A DNA stretch of 64,000 nt from an uncultured Oscillospiraceae bacterium (GCA_949841355.1 CATKZP010000006.1:90323-154322), one strand, 5' to 3'. Shown: positions 1-9,314, counted from the stretch's first letter. The notes: a model not told the origin generated them from the sequence alone. Made by a program: numbers and translations.

Positions 1-2
1 CC

Positions 3-2120
3 AGCTCCTTGGGCAAAGCCCTTTTGAACGACGCGGAGGCCACCTTCTATGACCGGCTGGATACGTTCTGCCTAGGATATCTGAAAAATACCGACCGCAA
101 CGCCATTGAAAGCTCTCTGCTTGACGACCAATGGTGCGTAGCCGGCGGGGTCCCTTATGCGGATCTTGGGCTGACGCACGAAGAAGCGGGGGGTGTCTAC
201 CGGTGGTTTCTGTATAATTGCCCCCAGTATTACTTTTTTGGCCCAGGCTATCTGAGAACCAGCCGGGAGATTAAACCATACGTCTATGCCTGTTGGGCGA
301 ACGGAAGCGAGCGCGCGGAGGTCACGAATGATCTGTTCGACAAACTGGACGGATGGATCGCCCTGGTGGACGAAAACGCGGGTACCACCTATCAAAAGGA
401 GTACTTAACCAACGATTTTCTCTGCGAAACCGTCACTTATGATTATGAGAGCTTAGAGGATGATCAAATTGAGAAACAGTGGCTCAATCAGTCCCTCTAT
501 ACCGCCGTGCTGTCGGAAAATACCGTGTGCGCAGGGTATTCAAAGGTGTTTACCGCCATGATGGGCGCAATGGACGTGCCGGCGACAGGTGGGCTGAGCG
601 CGGGACACGCTTGGAACGTAGTGCTTTGCGACGATCAGAATTACTATTGCGTCAATGTCTGCTGGAACGCGACCGGGAACGATAAATTGGGGTATCTCAA
701 CGTCGGTGACGCAACCTCCAAAGCCAGGGACGGCGATCAAGAATCCCACGTCTACCGCCATCCGGAAGGCCAGTGGATCCCGGAAATCTCAAAAACGGAC
801 TATCAGCCTACGACGTACGACATCAAGGGTGAAAAGGTCCTTGTGGATATGCCTGATCCGATCCAGATTACCGTATTGGACGACGGTGAGCATGATAACG
901 GCATTTTGGTTGACTGGCCCGATGTGGAGGGCGCCGATGAATATGAATTCGCAATCTTTACGGACAGCAGCTATTCAGAGATCATGATAACCTCAAAGGG
1001 CGAACGCTCAAAGCGCACGGAAGAGTCTCAGACAGCGGTCTGGAACCTGAAACCTGAGCAGATGTTCTATTACGGCGTCCGGGCGGTGAAAACCGTCGAT
1101 GGCAAGGAGTACTACTCTGATTGGAACTATTTCTCCGAAAGGCTCGACTCTATTTGGGATGAGGAACGCCAGCTTTCCAAGCCTACGGGCGTTGTGGTAA
1201 CCGCCGATCCGGAAAATCCCAGCACCGAGGCGAATATCCAATGGAACGCAGTGGCGGACGCGGAGCAATACGAGTTTGCGCTCTTCAAGGACAGTGCCCA
1301 TGATGAGCTTTGGAAATCATGGAACAAGACGCGGGCAGGCATCGGCCTGATCAAACTCCAAAGCAATTATACCTACTATTACGGCATCCGGGCAATCAAA
1401 ACCGTCAACGGAGAGGATTATTACTCCAACTGGACCTATGGCTCTTTCCAACTGGATGAGCTTGCGGAAGCGGAAAACAACACGCTTTCTAAGCCAGAAA
1501 ACTTGAGCGTGGAACGGGATGAGAAAGACGAAAGCAACTGTATCTTTTCCTGGAGCGCTGTAGACAGAGCCGAAAAGTACCAGTTCGCCCGCTTCACGGA
1601 TGAAACATATAAAACAATTAGGGAGGGAACATCGGGCAAGCCGGCTTCGTGGGAAAAAGAGAATCCCCGGATTGTTCTCGGCCCCATTTCTACCGATGGT
1701 AACCGTTATTACGGCGTTCGGGCGGTAAAAACCGTCAACGGAACGGACATCTATTCCGATTGGACCTATATCTCCTTCAACCCGGTTGATTTGAAACCCG
1801 GCGCAGGCAGTCAGCTTTCCAAACCCGCAAACCTGAAATGGGAGCGGGATGAGGAAAAGGAAGATATTCTCAACTTTTCCTGGGATGCAGTGGATGGGGC
1901 TGAAAAATACCAATTCGCCCGTTTTACAGACGGAACATTTGAAACGATTATGGAGAGCGAATCAGGCGGCTTGCAGTCGTGGGAAAAAGAGAATCCCCAG
2001 ATTACTCTCGGCCCCTTCTCTACCAACCGCACCTATATTTATGGCGTTCGGGCGATAAAAACCGTCGACGGGACGGATGTCTATTCCGATTGGACGTACA
2101 TCTCTTTCAGCTTAAAATGA
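3..2120 (+). CDS. Transglutaminase-like protein with C-terminal FN3-like repeats (5' end outside window)
   Basis: The frame is open to the left edge, so the N-terminus, and any signal peptide, is missing. Visible first is a transglutaminase-like core: NTVCAGYSKVF carries the nucleophile-type Cys and SAGHAWNVV the His. The third position, normally Asp in a VDVTWD-type motif, reads CVNVCWN, so Asn replaces Asp. From about residue 285 to the end there are four roughly 100-residue repeats, each ending in a (Y)YGVRAxKTVxGxxxYSDW-type block, which look like fibronectin III-like beta domains. A cell-surface or secreted role is likely. Whether it is an active enzyme is uncertain because of the Asn. 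A strong terminator follows 8 bases after the stop. No neighbour points to a pathway. Confidence 0.75.
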   Translation, partial: SSLGKALLNDAEATFYDRLDTFCLGYLKNTDRNAIESSLLDDQWCVAGGVPYADLGLTHEEAGGVYRWFLYNCPQYYFFGPGYLRTSREIKPYVYACWANGSERAEVTNDLFDKLDGWIALVDENAGTTYQKEYLTNDFLCETVTYDYESLEDDQIEKQWLNQSLYTAVLSENTVCAGYSKVFTAMMGAMDVPATGGLSAGHAWNVVLCDDQNYYCVNVCWNATGNDKLGYLNVGDATSKARDGDQESHVYRHPEGQWIPEISKTDYQPTTYDIKGEKVLVDMPDPIQITVLDDGEHDNGILVDWPDVEGADEYEFAIFTDSSYSEIMITSKGERSKRTEESQTAVWNLKPEQMFYYGVRAVKTVDGKEYYSDWNYFSERLDSIWDEERQLSKPTGVVVTADPENPSTEANIQWNAVADAEQYEFALFKDSAHDELWKSWNKTRAGIGLIKLQSNYTYYYGIRAIKTVNGEDYYSNWTYGSFQLDELAEAENNTLSKPENLSVERDEKDESNCIFSWSAVDRAEKYQFARFTDETYKTIREGTSGKPASWEKENPRIVLGPISTDGNRYYGVRAVKTVNGTDIYSDWTYISFNPVDLKPGAGSQLSKPANLKWERDEEKEDILNFSWDAVDGAEKYQFARFTDGTFETIMESESGGLQSWEKENPQITLGPFSTNRTYIYGVRAIKTVDGTDVYSDWTYISFSLK

Positions 2121-2128
2121 CGGCTATA

Positions 2129-2165
2129 ATGTGGCCAGGGTTCGAAAACCCTGGCCACATTTTTC
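2129..2165 (+). terminator. Intrinsic terminator after the FN3 gene
   Basis: A perfect 14-bp stem (2129-2142 with 2147-2160, loop CGAA) is followed directly by TTTTT. The rest of the gap to 2357 shows no gene or repeat. Confidence 0.85.
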
Positions 2166-2357
2166 AGAACTTTTTGAGCGCTTCGCCCCGGCAGAGCGCA
2201 TCTCTATGATTACAGCGTGCTAGATTTTTCCTTGTTCGCCTTCATACTGTTCGTCTATCCCACCATCCGATGCAGGGGCTTCCTTTGGCAAACAGGGAGC
2301 GGACTCCATGGCACCATCACGCTGACACTCCCACAGGAAAGACTATCCCGCTGCCGC

Positions 2358-3086
2358 TCACTCTTGAATCAAAATTTCCCGGCTGGCGTTGTCCACCACA
2401 CCCTTGGACACCACCTTGGCCCCTGTATACTTCTCCAGCAGCCCGGCCAGCTCGTCCAGCGCAGCCTTCAAATCATCCATCCGCGCCGGATCAACGCACT
2501 CCATAGCGATGAATTCAGCGGTGGTGGCATCCTTTACCGCAGTGCGCTTGCCGTCCCGCCAGTTCCAGCACCGGCACACCACACCGGCGGCGTCATAGTA
2601 GGCCAGCTCGCCCGGCCGGGGCGGGTCAGGCTCATCCGCACCGATGGGCAGAAAGTCCTCGCCGCCCGCCATCACGCCCAGATGGAGGTCGCCGTCAAAG
2701 GCATCCATGTCCTCCGCCCCGATGGGCAGAGCATACTTCAGCGAGATCGCGTTGGTGATGTCCACTGTGGGGGCGATGGAACCCACCGGATCTCCCTTGG
2801 ACACCCGCTTCAGCAGTGCTTCGATGGAACAGCGGACCCCCTTTTTGGTGGGGAACTTCTGATATGCCTCCCGCCATACCGCCACAGGACGGTTCTGGGA
2901 CAGCGCGACGCCCTCATCCAGATGATTCAGCGCGGCTGCGTTAGCGTTTTTGAGCAATGCCTCTACCTCTGCGGCCTGCTCCGGCTCGAGCTGGGCGGCC
3001 TCGTCAATGTCCTTTACCGTGAGCACCCCGATGGCGGCGCTGGGGAACAGCTCCCAAAAAGATGGATCGGCAATAAACTTTTTCAT
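2358..3086 (-). CDS. B3/B4 domain-containing protein
   Basis: The 242-aa product resembles stand-alone B3/4-domain proteins, which share a fold with the editing region of phenylalanyl-tRNA synthetase beta. The central segment KGVRCSIEALLKR...PVGSIAPTVDITNAISLKYALPIGAEDMDAFDGDLHL is characteristic of that family. The family is thought to act on aminoacylated tRNA or related amino-acid adducts, but the substrate here is not evident. The start is set by an AGGAGG 8 bases upstream of the ATG. There is no signal peptide or membrane segment, so it is probably cytosolic. A broken Nim-like gene lies just upstream on the same strand, so the pair may once have been one transcription unit. Confidence 0.75.
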   Translation of the reverse strand: MKKFIADPSFWELFPSAAIGVLTVKDIDEAAQLEPEQAAEVEALLKNANAAALNHLDEGVALSQNRPVAVWREAYQKFPTKKGVRCSIEALLKRVSKGDPVGSIAPTVDITNAISLKYALPIGAEDMDAFDGDLHLGVMAGGEDFLPIGADEPDPPRPGELAYYDAAGVVCRCWNWRDGKRTAVKDATTAEFIAMECVDPARMDDLKAALDELAGLLEKYTGAKVVSKGVVDNASREILIQE

Positions 3087-3178
3087 GATAGGAACCTCCT
3101 AAAAAATATTTTGCATCGGCCCCAGGAATGGGCCAGGAACCGAATATGCACACACAATATCCTTATGCCTGCCCTGCC

Positions 3179-3349
3179 TTAACCAGTTGGACGGCTTCCT
3201 TTCCAGTCGCGGTGCAGATAATTGACCGGCACCGCATAGGGGTAGCCGCCGCCCTCCAGCGCCAGCACGCCGGAGGTTCCACGGTCCAACACGGCGGCGC
3301 AATCCGCTTCACACAGTTGTTGGCCCTTGCGTCTCATTTCACGAAACAC
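3179..3349 (-). pseudogene. N-terminal fragment of a Nim/pyridoxamine-phosphate-oxidase-like flavoprotein
   Basis: From a GTG start with GGAGGG upstream, about 50 codons read VFREMRRKGQQLCEADC then RGTSGVLALEGGGYPYAVPVNYLH. This is the usual start of the 5-nitroimidazole-resistance/PNPOx-like flavin-binding family (normally about 150-170 aa). Similarity stops abruptly after the YLH block and a stop codon follows. No continuation in other frames was found before the B3/4 gene, so about two thirds of the gene is missing. A decayed relic is much more likely than a functional short protein. Confidence 0.7.
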
Positions 3350-3380
3350 ATTCCTGCCCTCCTTTTTCACAAAAATATAA

Positions 3381-3426
3381 CGCCAGTCCCTCTATCTTCT
3401 GTGGCCTAACGATAGAAGGTCTGGCG
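3381..3426. repeat. Imperfect hairpin / operator-like dyad containing CGATAGAAGG
   Basis: CGCCAG (3381-3386) pairs with CTGGCG (3421-3426) and TCTATC pairs with GATAGA inside it. The right half carries CGATAGAAGG (3410-3419). The same 10-mer forms a perfect inverted repeat upstream of the ABC transporter at 28107-28140. It lies in the promoter region of the Nim-like fragment, so it may be an old operator. Confidence 0.5.
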
Positions 3427-3540
3427 TTCCCGCTTCACCCGGCGGCAAAGAGTTCCCCATTCACTTTTATGAATTTTTATGTATCATACCACGGGTCAAG
3501 TCAAAAGTCAACTGATTTTTTTGGACCCTTGACACGGGGC

Positions 3541-3738
3541 AAAGCATATCAATTATTTTTCCGCTATGCGGTTCCCCAGATGGTTGGGCTGCTGTTTAAC
3601 TCATTGTAGACGGTATTTTCATTGGCAACCGCTTGGGTCGGGAGGCCATGATTGCAGAAGCGCTGTCCAACGTGGCATCGGACTATGTGTTCATGTATCC
3701 ATTAAATATGGGCATAAGCGGCGCGGCCTTCTGCGTGC
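3541..3738 (+). pseudogene. Remnant of a MATE-family efflux pump
   Basis: In one frame 3541-3603 reads KAYQLFFRYAVPQMVGLLFN followed by SL and a stop. After a shift, from about 3609, it reads VDGIFIGNRLGREAMIAEA, and then DYVFMYPLNMGISGAA. These are the first helix, the start of helix 2 and a later helix of a MATE transporter joined by deletions. About 400 codons of a normal pump (440-460 aa) are lost. It is divergent from the Nim-like remnant, so this is a decayed drug-resistance locus. Nothing else was seen between 3427 and 3822. Confidence 0.65.
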
Positions 3739-3822
3739 CTCCCTTTTTTAGCTTACTTCCAGTGGCCGCGGCAGCGCAATTCTCGGCCGCTGTGCCACCC
3801 AAATCCCCGGCACGCTCCAGCG

Positions 3823-4266
3823 TCAATGGGATGTATCCACGACTAAGATGGTGGAATCGCCCTTGCGGGCCTGCTCCAGGACGGCTTGAGACAAAATCTG
3901 AAATGTTCCATGGGACGAGGACGCTCCCGAGATTGCGTCGATGGTCCCCTCGCCCTGACCCTCCAGGAACTGGTTCGCGTAGTAGCGGGTATACTCATTG
4001 GGATAGGTGCCGTTAACGTGAAGCATGGTCTGCATGTATGTGTTATCCCAGCTCTTGATGAAGCCGCTGGCGTTCTCCGCATTGTACTCCACCGAGATAA
4101 TTTTCCCGCCTTTTACCAAAATTGTGACATATTCCTTCCAGCCGTGGCTGAATTCGGATGCCTGGGCAGTATAATATCCGTCCTGGATTCCCGCCTGAGT
4201 TCCGCAGGCCGTCAGCAGCGACGCCATCAGCAGCAGGCTCAACAGTATAGCACAAATCCGTTTCAT
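3823..4266 (-). CDS. FMN-binding-domain lipoprotein
   Basis: This exported lipoprotein of 147 aa begins [21 protein letters not shown], a signal peptide ending in a lipobox, so it is tethered to the outer face of the membrane. The mature part is a single small domain ending in [29 protein letters not shown] matches the ([S/T]GA[S/T]xS/T) motif used for covalent FMN attachment by ApbE-type flavin transferases. A role in extracellular electron transfer or redox sensing is inferred. The ATG overlaps the stop of the upstream chemoreceptor (ATGA), so the two are translationally coupled. A longer start 3 codons upstream is possible but gives no better ribosome site. Confidence 0.75.
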   Translation of the reverse strand: MKRICAILLSLLLMASLLTACGTQAGIQDGYYTAQASEFSHGWKEYVTILVKGGKIISVEYNAENASGFIKSWDNTYMQTMLHVNGTYPNEYTRYYANQFLEGQGEGTIDAISGASSSHGTFQILSQAVLEQARKGDSTILVVDTSH

Positions 4267-6260
4267 CTGCGGCACTTCTCCTTCAAAATAAATTTTCTCA
4301 CCTGAGACTGGAGCGCCTCCGCCTCCCTTGCCAGCAGTCCGCTGGACTGCTCCGTCTCCCCGGCGTTTTGCAGGTTGCGGTCGGCAATGGAGGAGATGAC
4401 GTCAATCCGCGCCTCCATTGAGGTCAGCGCCGTCTCCTGGCCCTGCACCGCCGCCGTCAGCTGATCCGTAATTGCGCCGATCTTCGCAGAGACGTCGGAA
4501 ATCACCCGCAGGGACCCGGCGGTATCTGCGGTGAGCACCACGCCGGTCTGGATGATGGACTTGGTGTTATCCACCATTTCCGTGGCGCTCTGGGCCGCCT
4601 CGGCGCTCTTAGCGGCCAGCTGCTTCACCTCGTCGGCCACCACCGCAAAGCCCTTCCCGGCGGTTCCGGCACGGGCCGCCTCCACGGAGGCATTGAGGGC
4701 TAGAATATTGGTTTGGAAGGCGATATCCTCAATATCCTTGGCGATTTTTGTGATCTGCTGTGCATTGGCGCTGATATCGTCCATGGCGGAGGACAGCGCG
4801 GCCATCTGCTCGTTGGCGCTTTGAATGCGCTGGGTGATCTCTGCCGTCTGGGAACGGGTCTGACTGCTGCTCTGGGTGACGTCGGCCAGCCGCTCCTTCA
4901 CATGGGTCACCTCATGGACCAGCTCCTCGGTAGACTGGTTCTGCTCCAGAGATGCCTGATGCAGCTGCGCGGACTGGCCGCTGAGCTGCTCCGCCATATC
5001 CGTCAGCCGGTCCGCGGCGGCGCGGAAGCCCAGAAGGGTCTCGTTCATGGACTCCGTGATGGTGCGCAGGCTGCCGCGGATCAGCACAAAGTCGCCCTTG
5101 TAGTCCACCTGGGGCTCGGTGACCAGGTCGCCCCCGGCAACCTGGGTCAGCACCTGCTGAATATCGGATATGTACCGGTTCATGCTGGCCAGCGTGTCCT
5201 CCAGCGTCTGCGTCATGACCTCCAGCTCATCCCCGGAGCGGACATGTGCCACCTCTGTATGCAGGTCGCCGTTGGAGAAGGCTACCATCCGCTCCGTAAC
5301 CCGCTTCACCGGGTTGGAGATGGAGCGTGCCAGGCGCAGGACCAGCAAAATGGAGACAACCAGAACCGCCATGGTGGACAAAATGGACACCAGCATGGCC
5401 CCGTTGATGAAGTGGCTGTAATCCGACTTGGGAATCTGGATGACCAGCGACCACTGCGTACCCCGGATGGGGGAAAATGCCACCAGCATCTTCTCGCCGT
5501 CAATGGGGAATTCCGTGGCCCCTGTCTCTCCGGTGGTCACCCGCTCAACTGCGGCCTCATTGCCGCCGCTGAGCTGAACCAGCGAGCTTCCGCCCAGGGC
5601 CACGGCCTGATCTGGATGGCCGGTGACGATGCCCTCCCGGTTGACCATGTAGGCCATGCCGCTTCTGCCCAGGTTGATGCTGCTGATGACATCGTTGAGG
5701 GTATCATATTTATATACGCCCATCACGTAGAGGACGGTCTCGCCGTTTTCCTTCACCGGCATACCCATCGTAATGCCCAGCTTTCCCTGGTAGATGGTGG
5801 AGGAGTTAGTAGTCAGGTTGTCCGTTTCCGCCAGCAGCGATAAGAAGCCGCTGTCCAGACTTGCCGGCGCGCCGTCGATTCCCTGCACCAGCCGCCCATC
5901 CAGGCCATATAGGGCGATTGTGTAAAGCTCATAGATCTCGGCGGCCTCCTTCAGCACCTCGCCGCGGCTTTGCTCAACTTCTCCGCCGGCGGATTTCAGC
6001 CGCGAGTCTCCGGCTATGGTCATCATGCGGTCGGCCAGCATGTGGATGTTGGCCTCCACGGTCTTAGCCGACTGCCGGGCCATGGGCTGAAGGCTGTCCA
6101 ACAAAATGCTGTTGGCAAGCGACTGCAAGGAAAGGGCCATAATAGCACAGCATATGACCACTAAAATCAGGATATTAAGGATTGTATTTCTCAATATCCT
6201 TCCATTCAGGCTCCGTTTTATTCCCCGGCCGGCGAGGAAGTCCCCTTGCTTTCCCGTCAC
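4263..6260 (-). CDS. Methyl-accepting chemotaxis protein with Cache sensor
   Basis: A chemoreceptor of 665 aa: TM helix about residues 24-46, an extracytoplasmic dCache-type ligand domain to about 290, a second TM ([20 protein letters not shown]), HAMP, then a long coiled-coil signalling domain. The hairpin tip is intact: [20 protein letters not shown] followed by [19 protein letters not shown] place the start at GTG 6260, with AGGGAG upstream. The frame is open further to 6386, but that extension overlaps a TATACT promoter element. It should feed CheA/CheW. The ligand is unknown. The coupled flavin lipoprotein downstream suggests a redox-related or flavin-linked input, which is inference. 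Confidence 0.9.
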   Translation of the reverse strand: MTGKQGDFLAGRGIKRSLNGRILRNTILNILILVVICCAIMALSLQSLANSILLDSLQPMARQSAKTVEANIHMLADRMMTIAGDSRLKSAGGEVEQSRGEVLKEAAEIYELYTIALYGLDGRLVQGIDGAPASLDSGFLSLLAETDNLTTNSSTIYQGKLGITMGMPVKENGETVLYVMGVYKYDTLNDVISSINLGRSGMAYMVNREGIVTGHPDQAVALGGSSLVQLSGGNEAAVERVTTGETGATEFPIDGEKMLVAFSPIRGTQWSLVIQIPKSDYSHFINGAMLVSILSTMAVLVVSILLVLRLARSISNPVKRVTERMVAFSNGDLHTEVAHVRSGDELEVMTQTLEDTLASMNRYISDIQQVLTQVAGGDLVTEPQVDYKGDFVLIRGSLRTITESMNETLLGFRAAADRLTDMAEQLSGQSAQLHQASLEQNQSTEELVHEVTHVKERLADVTQSSSQTRSQTAEITQRIQSANEQMAALSSAMDDISANAQQITKIAKDIEDIAFQTNILALNASVEAARAGTAGKGFAVVADEVKQLAAKSAEAAQSATEMVDNTKSIIQTGVVLTADTAGSLRVISDVSAKIGAITDQLTAAVQGQETALTSMEARIDVISSIADRNLQNAGETEQSSGLLAREAEALQSQVRKFILKEKCRR

Positions 6261-6376
6261 GTTCCTGTCGCTCCCTTTCTGGACGATTTTTTTGATAGGC
6301 AGAATAAAAAGCCGTTCGTTCTTTTGTTCGTAGGATGCGGGCCATACTGAACCAATGGACGATAGACTTGGGTAGC

Positions 6377-6385
6377 AGTATACCA
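6377..6385 (-). promoter_or_regulatory. Extended -10 promoter of the chemoreceptor gene
   Basis: On the minus strand TGG-TATACT gives an extended -10. A CACTTC/GAAGTG dyad overlaps it and could be an operator. It argues for the 6260 start. No good -35 is seen. Confidence 0.45.
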
Positions 6386-6543
6386 CACTTCTCCAAGAAA
6401 GGGAAGTGCTTTTTTATTTTCTCTGCCCCGCGGCACACATTTTTATGGAACGCCATCTGGACATAAGCGGTCCTCTGATGTGGTCTGCCGCGATTACAGC
6501 GCGGCGCCCGTGCCGCGAGAAGATAAATCAGTTAATTGCCACA

Positions 6544-6563
6544 TTTCCACATTGATGTGGAAA
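6544..6563. promoter_or_regulatory. Perfect palindrome upstream of ptsI promoter (candidate operator)
   Basis: TTTCCACAT-TG-ATGTGGAAA has 9-bp perfect arms and ends 20 bases before the -35 box. This is the position expected for an activator site. The operon's own PRD regulator or a global sugar regulator are candidates. Confidence 0.55.
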
Positions 6564-6583
6564 ATAATCGGTTTTTCCCACCA

Positions 6584-6612
6584 TTTACCTTTTTACTTGT
6601 GCATGATATACT
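6584..6612 (+). promoter_or_regulatory. Promoter of the PTS operon
   Basis: TTTACC (6584-6589), a 17-base spacer and TATACT (6607-6612). The start codon of ptsI lies about 50 bases downstream of the expected transcription start. Confidence 0.75.
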
Positions 6613-6670
6613 AAGGTCATCTTGAAATCCCCCATACTTATTGGCAACAGGCACAGATTGGAGGGAACTT

Positions 6671-8374
6671 ATGAACGGAACGATTGCTGTGGGCGGAATG
6701 GCTCTGGCCAGAGTCCAGGTCATCGCGGAACAGCACACGGACGTGGGCCGCCGCGCCGTGGAGCAGACGGCGGCGGAAGAGGCGAGGCTTAACGCCGCGG
6801 CCGGCCTGTGCGGGGCAGCCCTGTCCGAGCTGATCCGCCAGCTCCAGGAGGAGGGCGACGCAGATCACGCGGATATTCTGGATTTTCAGCTTCTTTTGCT
6901 GGAGGACGACAATTATATGGGCCGCATCACCCGCATGGTTCGGGAGGAACGGGTCAACTGTGAGTACGCTGTGTCCCAGTGCTCCCAAGCCTATCGCGAC
7001 GAGCTGTCGGCGCTGGACAACCCCTACCTCAACGAGCGGACGGCCGATATTACCGACATTGAGAAGCGGCTGCTGCGGGCGCTGTCTCAGCGGGACGCGG
7101 CCCCGGTCCATCCCGGCCCCAAAATTGCCGCCGCCCTGGACCTCACGCCCTCCCAAGTGGTGGAGCTGGGACGGCAGGGGCTCCGGGGAATCGTTCTGGA
7201 AAAGGGGGGGCTTTCCTCCCACTGCGTGATCCTGGCCCGGTCTATGAACATCCCCTGCATCATCGGCGCGGCGGGGCTGCTGGAGCTGGTGCGGGATGGT
7301 CAGACGCTTCTGCTGGACGCCGTGCGCGGCCAGGTGATCCCAGAGCCAACGCCGGAGGAGATTCAGGCGTTTGAGCAATACGAGGCGGCATACCGGGCCG
7401 AGCAGACCGAGCTGGAGCGGTTCCGGCACATGGTCACCGCCACCGCGGACGGGCAGCCCATGAAGGTGTACGCCAATATCACCTCGGAGCTGGAGGTGCC
7501 GGAACTGCTGAAGCAGGGCGGCGAGGGCGTTGGCCTGCTGCGGACAGAGCTTTTGTATATGGAGCGGGAGACGCCCCCGGATGAGGAGACCCAGTACGCG
7601 GCCTATTCCGCCATTGCCGCCGGCCTGGCCGGACGGCCCCTCATTGTGCGCACGCTGGATGTCGGGGGCGACAAGCATATCCCCTATTTGAACGTCCCGC
7701 AGGAGGACAACCCCTTCTTGGGCTACCGGGCCATCCGCTACTGCCTGGATCATCCGGAGGTGTTCCGGCCCCAGTTGGCCGCCATCCTCCGGGCCGCCGC
7801 TCTGGGGCCGGTGCAGCTGATGCTTCCCATGATCGCTGCGCTGCCCGAGGTGGAGCGGGCCCGGGAAGCCGTCGTCCAGGTCCGGGAGGAGCTGAAGGAA
7901 CGGGGCGTGGAGACCGGCCCGGTGTCCCTGGGCATGATGGTGGAGACCCCCGCCGCCGCAGTGATGGCGAATCATTTTGCCGGGTGCGTGGACTTCTTCA
8001 GCATCGGTACGAATGATTTGACCCAATACCTGTTTGCCGCAGACCGGAACAATGCCAAGGTGGCCGGTCTCAACTCCTACTTCCAGCCCGCCCTGCTCCA
8101 CATGGTGGACCATGTGTGCCAATGCGCCCACCGGCACGGCATTGAGGTGGATATCTGCGGACAGGCTGGGGAGATGGACGAGCTGATCCCCCTCTGGGTG
8201 GGCATGGGCGTGAACAACCTGAGCGTCAGCATTCCATCCATCCCCAGAGTCCGCCGCGCCATCAGCCAGTGCAGCGCCGCAAAGTGCAGGCGGCTGGCTG
8301 ACCGGGTGCTTCAGTGCTCTTCTGACCAGGCGGTCATGAAGTGTATGAAGGAGGAGGTGAAAAAATGGTCGTAA
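6671..8374 (+). CDS. ptsI: Phosphoenolpyruvate-protein phosphotransferase (PTS enzyme I)
   Basis: Enzyme I takes phosphate from PEP and passes it to HPr, the first step of PTS sugar uptake. The 567-aa length is typical. The phospho-acceptor is His184 in GGLSSHCVILARS, and the C-terminal PEP-binding barrel is complete (LLRTELLYMERE, RTLDVGGDKH, MVETPAAAVMA, FSIGTNDLTQY). The start is the ATG behind GGAGGG. A frame extension to 6641 lacks a ribosome site and would overlap the promoter region. It is first in an operon with HPr, whose start lies inside its last codons, and with the sugar-specific IIA, IIB and IIC. This may be the cell's general EI or a dedicated one; the window cannot decide. Confidence 0.95.
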   Translation: MNGTIAVGGMALARVQVIAEQHTDVGRRAVEQTAAEEARLNAAAGLCGAALSELIRQLQEEGDADHADILDFQLLLLEDDNYMGRITRMVREERVNCEYAVSQCSQAYRDELSALDNPYLNERTADITDIEKRLLRALSQRDAAPVHPGPKIAAALDLTPSQVVELGRQGLRGIVLEKGGLSSHCVILARSMNIPCIIGAAGLLELVRDGQTLLLDAVRGQVIPEPTPEEIQAFEQYEAAYRAEQTELERFRHMVTATADGQPMKVYANITSELEVPELLKQGGEGVGLLRTELLYMERETPPDEETQYAAYSAIAAGLAGRPLIVRTLDVGGDKHIPYLNVPQEDNPFLGYRAIRYCLDHPEVFRPQLAAILRAAALGPVQLMLPMIAALPEVERAREAVVQVREELKERGVETGPVSLGMMVETPAAAVMANHFAGCVDFFSIGTNDLTQYLFAADRNNAKVAGLNSYFQPALLHMVDHVCQCAHRHGIEVDICGQAGEMDELIPLWVGMGVNNLSVSIPSIPRVRRAISQCSAAKCRRLADRVLQCSSDQAVMKCMKEEVKKWS

Positions 8375-8631
8375 AGGAGCTGCAGGTGCGCAACAAGCTG
8401 GGCTTTCACGCAAGGGTGGCTTCCCGCATCACCCGGAGCGTCAGCGCATTCCAGAGCACGGTCAATGTCTGTAAGGAGGGGCGGCGCTTTGATCTGAAAA
8501 GCGTCACCGGCGTCATGATGGCCAACGCAAAGCACGGGGACGTCGTGACCGTGGAGATCGACGGTCCGGACGAGGAGACCGCCGCCCAGGCGCTGGAGAC
8601 GCTGTTCGCGGAAAAATTCGGGGAGACCTGA
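8365..8631 (+). CDS. ptsH: Phosphocarrier protein HPr
   Basis: An HPr of 88 aa. His15 in LGFHARVA accepts phosphate from EI and hands it to IIA. Ser46 in LKSVTGVMM is the site used by HPr kinase in Gram-positive carbon catabolite repression, so this is a full regulatory HPr. The ATG overlaps the end of ptsI by ten bases, with GGAGGTG ahead of it inside ptsI, so the two are tightly coupled. Confidence 0.95.
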   Translation: MVVKELQVRNKLGFHARVASRITRSVSAFQSTVNVCKEGRRFDLKSVTGVMMANAKHGDVVTVEIDGPDEETAAQALETLFAEKFGET

Positions 8632-8658
8632 CAAATCTGACAACAGGGAGGGAAGAAC

Positions 8659-8982
8659 ATGGACAGCATGGAAGTGGCGATGGGCCTCATTGCCCAGGCG
8701 GGCGACGCCCGGAGCAGCTGTATGGAGGCCATCGGCTTAGCCAAGGAGGGGAAATTTGACGAGGCCAGGGCGGCGCTGGGCAAGGCGGACGACGGCATGG
8801 TGGCCGCCCACGAGATTCAGACGGATCTGATCCGGGAGGAGATGAGCGGGAGCGCCGCCCCCGTATCCCTGCTCATGGTTCACGCTCAAGATCACCTCAA
8901 CCTGGCGCTGGTGATGCGGGACGTGGCGGACGAGTTCCTCCAGGTCCACCAAAAGCTGATTGAATTGGAGGGAAAGAGATAA
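8659..8982 (+). CDS. PTS lactose/cellobiose-family EIIA
   Basis: A 107-aa helical IIA protein of the lactose/N,N'-diacetylchitobiose/cellobiose class, with the diagnostic VHAQDHL motif at residues 74-80, which contains the phosphorylated histidine. It transfers phosphate from HPr to the IIB encoded immediately downstream; its stop overlaps the IIB start by one base. GGGAGGGAAG precedes the ATG. The substrate is probably a beta-linked disaccharide or similar, but no glycosidase lies nearby to refine that. Confidence 0.9.
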   Translation: MDSMEVAMGLIAQAGDARSSCMEAIGLAKEGKFDEARAALGKADDGMVAAHEIQTDLIREEMSGSAAPVSLLMVHAQDHLNLALVMRDVADEFLQVHQKLIELEGKR

Positions 8983-9299
8983 TGCTTACCATCACACTGA
9001 TCTGTAACCTGGGCATGTCCACCAGCGTACTGGTTGATAAGATGGCGGCTTATACCAAGGGCAAGGGGATCGAGACCGACATCGACGCCCGCGCCTTCCA
9101 GCGGGTGGAGGACCGCATCCATCAGACCGATATCCTGCTGATTGGTCCGCAGGTTCGCTTCATGGCCAAGAAGTTCCAGGACCAGTATGGCGGAGAGATC
9201 CCCGTCATTCAAATCATGGATATGTCCGACTACGCCCTACAGAACGTGGAGAAGATTTTCGAGCAGGCGTATCGGGAGTATCAAGAGAAAAAGAGTTAA
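8982..9299 (+). CDS. PTS lactose/cellobiose-family EIIB
   Basis: A small cytosolic IIB protein of 105 aa. The phospho-cysteine is Cys8 in LICNLGMSTSVLVDKM, the standard P-loop-like motif of this family (often CxxGMSTS). It takes phosphate from the neighbouring IIA and phosphorylates sugar entering through IIC. A GGAGG lies in the end of the upstream gene. Confidence 0.9.
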   Translation: MLTITLICNLGMSTSVLVDKMAAYTKGKGIETDIDARAFQRVEDRIHQTDILLIGPQVRFMAKKFQDQYGGEIPVIQIMDMSDYALQNVEKIFEQAYREYQEKKS

Positions 9300-9314
9300 G
9301 AAGGAGGAGAAAAC

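Noticed and set aside
6641..8413. 591-codon minus-strand frame across ptsI
   Set aside because: Complete overlap with ptsI, His/Gln/Leu-rich shadow composition and no domain similarity.
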